7,835 nt of DNA from an uncultured Clostridia bacterium (GTDB lineage: Bacteria > Bacillota > Clostridia > TANB77 > CAG-508), in assembly GCA_947595555.1 (NCBI GenBank), contig CANQES010000063.1:1-7835 (forward strand), written 5' to 3'. Position numbers and translations under genes: made by a program. The notes under the pieces were generated by a model. The model had not been told where the DNA came from. It searched no databases and saw nothing but the letters and a program-made list of their open reading frames with translations. Positions within the stretch are counted from its first letter, which is position 1; every line of letters begins with the position of its first letter. Below, one piece after another: positions 1 to 6,337 of the stretch.

Positions 1-73
1 TGAGCTATCCGCGACTCGAACGCGGGACAACTTGATTAAAAGTCAAGTGCTCTACCACCTGAGCTAATAGCCC
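1..73 (-). tRNA. tRNA-Lys (anticodon UUU)
   Basis: The minus strand folds into a complete cloverleaf of 73 bases. The acceptor stem GGGCTAT pairs with ATAGCTC (one G-U pair). The D arm is GCTC/GAGC around an 8-base loop. The anticodon stem CTTGA/TCAAG encloses loop CTTTTAA, giving anticodon TTT, which reads AAA and AAG lysine codons. The variable loop is 5 bases. The T arm is CCGCG/CGCGG with loop TTCGAGT. The discriminator base A is position 1 of the window, so whether CCA is encoded cannot be seen. The gene is transcribed leftward, divergent from the Clp gene. Confidence 0.97.
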
Positions 74-105
74 AAATTGTGCATTTGTATTCACAACGCC
101 TTTAT

Positions 106-134
106 ATATTACTATATTTTTGCAATAATGTCAA
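106..134 (-). promoter_or_regulatory. Probable sigma-A promoter of tRNA-Lys
   Basis: On the minus strand there is a perfect -35 TTGACA (129-134), a 17-base spacer and a -10 of TAATAT (106-111, four of six matches). This would start transcription near position 99, about 25 bases before the tRNA 5' end. Position and spacing fit a dedicated tRNA promoter, though the -10 is imperfect. Confidence 0.6.
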
Positions 135-181
135 TACATTTATTAAAATTTTTTGTTTTTTGTCTAATTTGCATAAAATTA

Positions 182-210
182 TTGACTATTTTCCATTTTT
201 GCTATATGAT
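182..210 (+). promoter_or_regulatory. Probable sigma-A promoter of the clp-pgsA unit
   Basis: TTGACT (182-187) is followed after 17 bases by TATGAT (205-210), each with five of six consensus matches. The start of transcription would be near 217, leaving a short leader. No CIRCE inverted repeat and no CtsR heptamer direct repeat is visible around it, so there is no sequence sign of the usual heat-shock repressor control of clp genes. Confidence 0.65.
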
Positions 211-236
211 ATTATAGATTAACTTTAAACAGAAAT

Positions 237-241
237 GAGGA
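237..241 (+). promoter_or_regulatory. Ribosome binding site that decides the Clp start
   Basis: The only Shine-Dalgarno-like stretch near the beginning of the Clp gene is GAGGA at 237-241, 11 bases before the ATG at 253. It lies inside the longer reading that would begin at ATG 235, which itself has only A/T-rich sequence ahead of it. Homologous zinc-finger proteins also begin directly with M-L-C-x-x-C. Both facts favour ATG 253, although 11 bases is a slightly long spacing. Confidence 0.55.
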
Positions 242-252
242 ATTTTAAGTAT

Positions 253-2619
253 ATGTTATGTTCAGAATGTAATCAAAACCCAGCTATACTCTTTTATAAA
301 AAAATAGAAAATGGCAAAGAATCAATGGAAGGATATTGTTATGAATGTGCAAAGAAAAAAGGAATTAATCCAACTGAAGTATTAGCACATCAAAATGACA
401 TTTTATCTAAAAACAACGTAAATTTAGCTGATATGACAAAACAATTTGAAACTATCTTTAAAGACTTAGCAGAAAACATCAATTTAGACGACATTGAAAA
501 TATAGAAGGTGCAATTACCTTTGAAAGTGCAAATCCAAATGATGACTCTGAAGATGCACCCAAAATAGCAGGTGCTGCCATTCCACTAGGTTCTATTTTT
601 ACAAACATGTTTCATACGCCAAACAATAAAGATAAACAAGAACAAGAAGAACCAATTGGTGGTAGAAAAAAAGTCAAAGTCGAAAAAAAGAAAAATATAA
701 AGCAAAGTAAAAAGAAAAAATTTCTTGATACTTATGGAACCAATTTAACTAATAAAGCAAAGAACAATGAATTAGATATCGTCATTGGGCGTGACAAGGA
801 AATTCAAAGAATTGTTCAAATCTTAAATAGACGCTCAAAAAACAACCCTTGTTTAATCGGCGAGCCTGGTGTTGGAAAAACTGCTATTGCACAAGGATTA
901 GCAATAAAAATAGCTAATCAAAATGTTCCCGCAAAACTTTTAAATAAGGAAGTTTACTTATTAGATATGACCGCAGTCATTGCAGGTACCCAATTTAGAG
1001 GTCAGTTTGAATCACGTATGAAGGGAATTATTGACGAATGTAGAGATTACGGTAATATTATCTTAGTTATTGATGAAATCCATAATATTATTGGAGCAGG
1101 CGATGGAGAACATTCTATGAATGCTGCTAATATTTTAAAACCAGCTCTATCAAATGGAGAAATCCAATTAATTGGTACTACTACTTTAAAAGAATATAGA
1201 AAATATATTGAAAAAGATTCTGCCTTAGAGAGAAGATTTCAACAAGTATTAGTTGAAGAGCCAACTGTTGACGACTCTATTGGTATCCTAGAAGGAATCA
1301 AAAAATATTACGAAGAATATCATAAAGTAAAAATATCTTCTGATGTTATTCGACAAGCTGTTATAATGTCAGAAAAATACATTCATGACAGATTTTTACC
1401 AGACAAAGCAATTGATATTTTAGACGAAGCTTGCTCTAGAATTAATTTAGAAAATAAAGAATTATATACATTAGAAATGCTAAAACAAGAATTAGCCAAT
1501 GTACAAGCAGAAAAAGAGGAAGTAATTGCTGCAGATTCTACTGAAGATTATCAAAAAGCTGCTGATTTAAAAACTCGTGAATGTCAATTAATTGAAGAAA
1601 TCGATAGTCTAAATAGTAAAATGAAATTAAAACAAATTACTATTCAAGATATTGCTAATGTAATTGAAAGCTGGACTAAAATACCTGTTAAAAAAATAAC
1701 AGAAGCCGAAACACAAAAATTATTAAACTTAGAAACAAACCTTCATAAAAGAATTATTGGTCAAGAAGAAGCTGTTAGTAGTGTAGCACGAGCTATTCGA
1801 AGAAACCGCGCTGGACTACAAAGTACCAAAAGACCACCTTCTTTTATCTTCGTCGGACCAACTGGTGTTGGAAAAACAGAACTTGCTAAATCACTTGCTT
1901 ATGAAATGTTCGGAAGTGATGATGCTATAATTAGAATTGATATGTCTGAATATATGGAAAGCCATTCTACTTCTAAATTAATTGGTGCACCCCCTGGATA
2001 TGTTGGCTATGATGATGCTGGTCAATTAACAGATAAAGTAAAAAGAAAACCTTATTCTATCATTTTACTAGATGAAATTGAAAAAGCACATCCAGATGTA
2101 TTCAACATCTTACTTCAAATACTAGATGATGGAAAATTAACTGATAGCCAAGGAAATTCTGTTAGCTTTGCTAATACTATCATTATCATGACATCTAATG
2201 CTGGTTCTAATTTAAATAATAATTCAATTGGATTCGGTGGTCAAACAGTTAATAAAAATAAGATTATTGATAGCTTAAAAGATTTTTTCCGTCCTGAATT
2301 TTTGAATAGAGTAGATGAAATTGTGGCATTCAACCCACTTTCTAAAGAACAATTATTACAAATAATAGATTTAATGTTAAAAGATACTATAAACGCTTTA
2401 AAAGATAAAGATATCCAAATGGACATTACTGATAATGCTAAAAACTTTATTTTAGAAAAAGGTACAGATATAAAATTCGGTGCAAGACCTTTAAGAAGAG
2501 CTATTCAAAGGCATATAGATGATGAACTTTCAGAAATGATTTTACGTGGAGAACTTTTAGATGGAAAATCAGTTACCATAGATTTAAAAAATGACATACT
2601 AACTTTCAAAATAAAATAG
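253..2619 (+). CDS. ClpE-like AAA+ unfoldase with N-terminal zinc finger
   Basis: This is a Hsp100/Clp ATPase that unfolds cytoplasmic proteins and feeds them to the ClpP peptidase. Numbering is from ATG 235; the preferred start is residue 7. A four-cysteine zinc finger (C9, C12, C35, C38) resembles McsA/ClpE and replaces the double Clp-N repeat of ClpC. A long linker (about 40-165), with a lysine-rich part near 144-163, follows. AAA1 has Walker A GEPGVGKT (209-216), Walker B VIDE (278-281) and arginine finger R333/R334. A middle domain with a UVR-like helix (about 437-450) precedes AAA2, which has Walker A GPTGVGKT (541-548), Walker B LLDE (611-614), an IGF ClpP-docking loop (665-667) and sensor-2 GAR (749-751). 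At about 788 residues it is longer than typical ClpE (about 700), mostly in the linker. The catalytic residues are present. It is first in a unit with pgsA. The ClpE versus zinc-finger ClpC label is the uncertain part. Confidence 0.93.
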   Translation: MLCSECNQNPAILFYKKIENGKESMEGYCYECAKKKGINPTEVLAHQNDILSKNNVNLADMTKQFETIFKDLAENINLDDIENIEGAITFESANPNDDSEDAPKIAGAAIPLGSIFTNMFHTPNNKDKQEQEEPIGGRKKVKVEKKKNIKQSKKKKFLDTYGTNLTNKAKNNELDIVIGRDKEIQRIVQILNRRSKNNPCLIGEPGVGKTAIAQGLAIKIANQNVPAKLLNKEVYLLDMTAVIAGTQFRGQFESRMKGIIDECRDYGNIILVIDEIHNIIGAGDGEHSMNAANILKPALSNGEIQLIGTTTLKEYRKYIEKDSALERRFQQVLVEEPTVDDSIGILEGIKKYYEEYHKVKISSDVIRQAVIMSEKYIHDRFLPDKAIDILDEACSRINLENKELYTLEMLKQELANVQAEKEEVIAADSTEDYQKAADLKTRECQLIEEIDSLNSKMKLKQITIQDIANVIESWTKIPVKKITEAETQKLLNLETNLHKRIIGQEEAVSSVARAIRRNRAGLQSTKRPPSFIFVGPTGVGKTELAKSLAYEMFGSDDAIIRIDMSEYMESHSTSKLIGAPPGYVGYDDAGQLTDKVKRKPYSIILLDEIEKAHPDVFNILLQILDDGKLTDSQGNSVSFANTIIIMTSNAGSNLNNNSIGFGGQTVNKNKIIDSLKDFFRPEFLNRVDEIVAFNPLSKEQLLQIIDLMLKDTINALKDKDIQMDITDNAKNFILEKGTDIKFGARPLRRAIQRHIDDELSEMILRGELLDGKSVTIDLKNDILTFKIK

Positions 2620-2628
2620 GAGAAAATT

Positions 2629-3213
2629 ATGTTAAAACATTTACCCAATATCTTAACCATCATTCGATTTTTATTAATACCTATTGTCGTAATTTATATT
2701 TTTAGTGGTAATTACATACTTGCTTTTGCATTTTTTACGATGTCTGGTATAACTGATATTGCTGATGGTTTTATAGCTAGAAAATTTAATCTAATTTCTA
2801 CTTTTGGAAAATTAATGGATCCTTTGGCTGATAAACTTACACAAATTGCTACTTTAGCTTCTCTTGTGTTTACTGATATTATTCCAATTTGGATTTTGTT
2901 AATCGTACTATTAAAGGAATTTGTCATGATTTGTGGTGCTTCTTTCCTTTATGGAAAAGCCGTTGTAGTTTATAGTAAGTGGTATGGAAAATTAGCAACC
3001 GTTTTATTTTATATTGCAATTGTTACCTCTCTTCTTTTAAAACAGTATAACATTACTGGAATTTGGATACATTTAGATTTAGGTTTGTTTACTTTAGCAT
3101 TAGTTGCTACCATTTTCTCTTTTATTATGTATGTTAAAGACTTGTATAAAAAAGGTTTTATTGATAAACAAGATTTGAAAAAAGAAGTTACTATTGATAA
3201 GAAAGAAAAATAA
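2629..3213 (+). CDS. pgsA: CDP-diacylglycerol--glycerol-3-phosphate 3-phosphatidyltransferase
   Basis: This membrane enzyme makes phosphatidylglycerophosphate from CDP-diacylglycerol and glycerol-3-phosphate, the committed step to phosphatidylglycerol and cardiolipin. The 194-residue product has the complete CDP-alcohol phosphotransferase signature: D43, D46-G47, A50-R51, G60, D64 and D68 with canonical spacing. Several hydrophobic helices are visible (about 8-38, 72-106, 121-137, 150-168). The N-terminal M-L-K-H-L-P-N-I-L-T-I-I-R pattern is typical of PgsA rather than phosphatidylserine synthase or cardiolipin synthase. The tail is charged and lysine-rich. The start is set by AGGAGA (2618-2623) five bases before the ATG, overlapping the Clp stop codon, so the two genes are probably co-transcribed and translationally close. 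The length is normal for the family and nothing looks damaged. Confidence 0.95.
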   Translation: MLKHLPNILTIIRFLLIPIVVIYIFSGNYILAFAFFTMSGITDIADGFIARKFNLISTFGKLMDPLADKLTQIATLASLVFTDIIPIWILLIVLLKEFVMICGASFLYGKAVVVYSKWYGKLATVLFYIAIVTSLLLKQYNITGIWIHLDLGLFTLALVATIFSFIMYVKDLYKKGFIDKQDLKKEVTIDKKEK

Positions 3214-3214
3214 A

Positions 3215-3238
3215 GACCTCAGTTCCATAGCTGAGGTT
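3215..3238. terminator. Hairpin terminator between converging operons
   Basis: ACCTCAG (3216-3222) pairs perfectly with CTGAGGT (3231-3237). An outer G-U pair and two inner pairs (T-G, T-A) extend the stem, closing a four-base CCAT loop. On the minus strand the hairpin is followed by CTTTATTTTTC, a good U-rich tail, so it ends the comEC operon well. On the plus strand the tail is only TTCTCTCTTATTC, a weaker terminator for pgsA. It sits exactly in the 30-base gap between the two converging stop codons. Confidence 0.85.
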
Positions 3239-3243
3239 CTCTC

Positions 3244-3840
3244 TTATTCAAAATCTTCAAGTAATTGATTTAAATTCTGTTTTCCATTTACAGCAATACC
3301 GTTTTTCATATTAATTTTATCTGTTTCTGGTAAATATTCAGTACTAATCCCTGTAACATCAATTTCTTTTTGGCTTTTATCTTCTAAAATCTCATAAATA
3401 GTAACCTGCCCATCTTTATCCTTTACTAAATAATGCTCCCCACATTCTCCATCTTTCTCTTGGTACAAAACAATTTCATTACCACTAAAACTCTCTATCT
3501 TATAATCTGGATATTTTTTCTGTATATCTTCTCTTGTTAAATTAACATCATCTTCTGCTATATTTGAATATTTACTTGCTGTATGTCCACACTTTTTATA
3601 ATATGTTTTTGTAATAAAAGCACTGTTTGGTGATGTTTTTTCCTGCTCTGAATTTGTTTTTAAAGTTTCTTTCATTCCCTCATATTCATCAGTGCAATCA
3701 TCCAGTATGTTTTCTTCTGCTACTTCTGTTACTTCTTTTGCAATTTCTTCCTCGTGATTTGATTTGAATATCGCTATTGACGTAAATATAGCACTCAAAA
3801 TTGCTATTATAGCTATCATCGTAACTATTACTTTATTCAT
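3244..3840 (-). CDS. Membrane-anchored protein with BofC C-terminal-like domain
   Basis: This 198-residue protein has a short lysine-bearing start and one hydrophobic segment (about 4-25) that is either a signal anchor or an uncleaved signal, so the rest is probably outside the membrane. An acidic spacer follows. The region from about 78 resembles the BofC C-terminal domain family of Clostridia: a C-G-H motif (84-86), then L-T-x-E-D-I-Q-K-K-Y-P-D-Y, a V-L-Y strand, C133-G-E-H136-Y, and an ending of the form Y-L-P-E-x-D...G-I-x-V...L-L-E-D-F. In Bacillus subtilis BofC restrains SpoIVB signalling in sporulation, but the role of clostridial relatives is not established, so no function is claimed. 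The paired Cys/His motifs could form a disulfide or bind metal; this is inference. The ribosome site AAAGGAG (3851-3857) lies 10 bases before the ATG. No clear promoter is seen in the 68-base gap after comEC, so it is probably the last gene of that operon. Confidence 0.72.
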   Translation of the reverse strand: MNKVIVTMIAIIAILSAIFTSIAIFKSNHEEEIAKEVTEVAEENILDDCTDEYEGMKETLKTNSEQEKTSPNSAFITKTYYKKCGHTASKYSNIAEDDVNLTREDIQKKYPDYKIESFSGNEIVLYQEKDGECGEHYLVKDKDGQVTIYEILEDKSQKEIDVTGISTEYLPETDKINMKNGIAVNGKQNLNQLLEDFE

Positions 3841-3908
3841 AAATTTAACTCTCCTTTATTTGCTTTTTCTAATAGTATTTACAGTATTTGCTAAATTTAT
3901 GCAATAAT

Positions 3909-6316
3909 TTAATTAATAAATCTTTTTACCTTAATATGTCCTTGTTTATTTACTGTAATGTCTATCTCTCCATCTTCATCTGTTCTATAAACTTTTACAC
4001 CGTAAATTATATAATCGTTCTAACACTTCATTATTTGGATGTCCAAATGTATTATTCTTCCCTACTCCAATCAATGCAATTTTTGGATTTACTAAATTCA
4101 AAAATTCAGATGTAGAAGATGTTTTTGAACCATGATGACCAACTTTTAATATTGTTGCTTTTAAATTATATTTATTTTTATAATTTGACATTAAAATTTT
4201 TTCTGCTTCTTCCTCAATATCACCAGTAAAGAGCATACTAAAATTTTTATAATTTAATTTGCAAACTAACGCATTATTATTAATAGAATTCTCTGATATT
4301 TTTTGTTTATCATTAGGCCATAATACCTGGAAAAACAAATTTTTTTCAATGTTAATTTTTATTCCCGCTTCTACTACATGTACTTTTACATTTTTTTCTT
4401 TTATAATATCTAAAAATTTATTATAATTTTCTGAATTATCAAATTGTTTACCAATTATTATTTGCTTTACTTTTAATTCTTCCAATACCGTAATTATTCC
4501 ACCGAACGTGGTCTTGATCAAAATGGCTAATTATAACATAATCAATTGTACGATATCCTTTGTCCAATAAATACGGAATAAGAGTTTTTTTACCCACATC
4601 AAAACTATCATTTAAACTGCCTCCTCCGTCTACTAAAATCGTTTTATTCTGCGGAGTTATAATAAACGTACAATCTCCCTGCCCTATATCTACAAAATTG
4701 ATTTTTAAATCTTTTGGACATAATTTAATAATACTTAAAAATATTATTAAAAGGAAAACTATTTTTGTGTATTTTTTCTTTTTAATAGAAAATTTGTAAC
4801 GAAACAAAGCTATTATATTTTTAACTCTTTTTTGTGTAGCTGTTAAATATTTTGTATGATAAATTTGATAAATACATCTAAATATTAAAAGTATAATATA
4901 ATAAAAAATAATTAGATATAAATTTGGTGTTATAAAATAGATTTTTGAAAATGGTAATTGACTAAAATTAGAAATAAAATTTAGAAGTTCTAAACCTATA
5001 TTAGTAAATATGGACAGTTGTTCTAAAATTAAACTGAAAAATCCTAACAAAATAGTTGGACATATTATTAAACTTACCAATAAATTTGTTATTAAAAAAT
5101 AAATACCAAAAATATTGAAATGATATAACATAATTGGAAGTATCATAATCTGTGCAGATATGCTAACTGCTAAGGTTTCTTTTCCTATTGGAATTTTTTT
5201 TAGCTTTTTTTGAATATCAAACTGACATAACAAAATTCCTATTGTTCCTAAATAAGATAATTGCAATCCAACATGATAAATTAAAAATGGATTATATATT
5301 AAAATTATAAGTAATGATATCGCTATTGAATTCCATATATCATTTTTTCTGTATATGATGCTTGCTATTAATGTGAGTATTCCCATTATAACTGCTCTCA
5401 TAATAGAAGGAGAAAAACCAGTAATAAAAATATACATTATTAATATTATGATAGTAATTACTTTCGCTTTTCGTTTTCCTATTATTTTTTTCAATAACAA
5501 TTGTATTCCGATTATAATATAATGAATATGCATTCCAGATATTGCTAAAATATGAGATATGCTAGACATCCTATACTGCTCTCTTGTTTCATCCGATATG
5601 TCATCAGTTTCGCCCAACAATAAGCCCTTTAAAATAGATGCTTTTTCATTATCAAAATTATTTTCTATTTTTTGTATTATTCTTGATTTTATGTCATTTG
5701 CCCATTGTAAGATTGCATTTTGTTGCTTTCGATCTAAAATTGTTATTTGTTGTACTTTCATTCTTCCTATTATTTTTAATGTCTTCAAGTATTGTTCGTC
5801 ATCATATCCGCCATAGTTTCTTTGCTTTGATGGTTTGCAGTACTCTCCTTTTATTTTTATTTTATCTCCATATTCTAATTCTTGGATTTTTTTACTTACC
5901 TGAATATATAGATTTAACTTTTTAGAATTTAATATTTTTATTTGATATAAATTATAATATTCTTTTTCTATTTTTTGACTAATTACAATCCCCTGAATAT
6001 TAATAATATCACCATTTTGATAAGTATTTTCATATTGCTTATTTTTTAATAAAATATAGTTATTAGATATAATTGAAAAAATGGATATTATTAGCAATAT
6101 CTTCAGATTAAAAATTAGCTTGACATATCTACTATATCTATAAAAAGATAATAGTTTGAATTTTCTTTTTTGCTTCGATTTTGGTATATTTTTAATTGTG
6201 TAATATGTTGCAATTATTAGGATATAAAAAGGAACTATACTTGATTTTAAGTATAGCCCCCATAATATACCTATTATATATCCTATTGTTGCAACTAAAA
6301 TTGGTCTTCCTTCCAT
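3909..6316 (-). CDS. comEC: ComEC/Rec2 DNA-uptake channel, two +1 frameshifts needed
   Basis: ComEC is the inner-membrane channel that takes single-stranded DNA into the cell during transformation; its metallo-beta-lactamase-like domain is thought to act on the DNA. The first frame (6316 to 4448, 622 residues) holds N-terminal helices, an OB-like soluble region (about 90-190) and the multi-helix Competence domain (about 220-490, including I-S-G-M-H and G-L-Q-L-S-Y). Then come V-D-I-G-Q-G-D (542-548) and S-H-F-D-Q-D-H (597-603). At codon 605 (CGG) the frame is lost. Skipping one C gives D-H-V-G-G and continues through T-G-D (D699), G-H-H-G-S (H728, H729) and G-H-P (H759). A second CGG (codon 772) again needs a one-base skip to reach G-V-K-V-Y-R-T and the stop at 3909. 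The joined protein is 801 residues, normal for ComEC. There are no other lesions. AGGAGG lies 3 bases before the ATG, and the gene starts 21 bases after the upstream stop. It is either a frameshift-decoded gene or a recent pseudogene. Confidence 0.9.
3999..4005 (-). other. comEC frameshift site 2 (TTA CGG T)
   Basis: Minus-strand codons read TTA CGG TGT AAA AGT TTA TAG, so the frame ends four codons after CGG. Dropping the C at 4002 gives TTA GGT GTA AAA GTT TAT and a further 30 residues, beginning G-V-K-V-Y-R-T-D and ending at TAA 3909-3911. This matches the usual ComEC C-terminus, and the codons downstream stay coding-like. No Shine-Dalgarno-like stimulator is visible just upstream. Confidence 0.85.
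4501..4507 (-). other. comEC frameshift site 1 (GTT CGG T)
   Basis: Minus-strand codons read GAC CAC GTT CGG TGG AAT, giving D-H-V-R-W-N and a stop 17 codons after the CGG. Dropping the C at 4504 gives GAC CAC GTT GGT GGA ATA, that is D-H-V-G-G-I, the conserved DHxGG signature of the metallo-beta-lactamase fold, followed by a continuous 167-codon reading. The extra base is not in a homopolymer run. No Shine-Dalgarno-like stimulator is visible just upstream. Confidence 0.9.
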
Positions 6317-6337
6317 AAACCTCCTTTTAATTGCTTG

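Noticed and set aside
75..234. CtsR or CIRCE heat-shock operator upstream of the Clp gene
   Set aside because: No heptamer direct repeat or CIRCE inverted repeat was found in the interval.
235..252. ATG at 235 as the Clp start, adding six residues
   Set aside because: It has no ribosome binding site, and the GAGGA motif lies just inside it, upstream of ATG 253; zinc-finger homologues begin at M-L-C-x-x-C.
3841..3908. Possible promoter TTGCAT-17-TAAATA ahead of the BofC-like gene
   Set aside because: The -10 matches only three of six positions; in DNA this AT-rich such matches are expected by chance.
4448..4501. The 17-residue tail W-N-N-Y-G-I-G... as a genuine ComEC ending
   Set aside because: It is the out-of-frame reading of the conserved G-G-I-I-T-V-L-E segment and shows no family similarity that I recognise.
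3999..4507. Classical prfB-like P-site slippage with a Shine-Dalgarno stimulator at the comEC sites
   Set aside because: Neither site has an upstream SD-like element, and neither P-site tRNA could re-pair well in the +1 frame.
3985..4521. A separate 178-codon gene with a TTG start encoding an MBL-fold protein
   Set aside because: It lacks a ribosome binding site and the first half of the MBL motif; its sequence continues directly from the upstream ComEC frame after a one-base skip.
5559..5925. Plus-strand open frames opposite comEC
   Set aside because: They are shadow frames antisense to a well-supported gene, rich in Phe/Leu/Cys as expected from complementing an AT-rich membrane protein.
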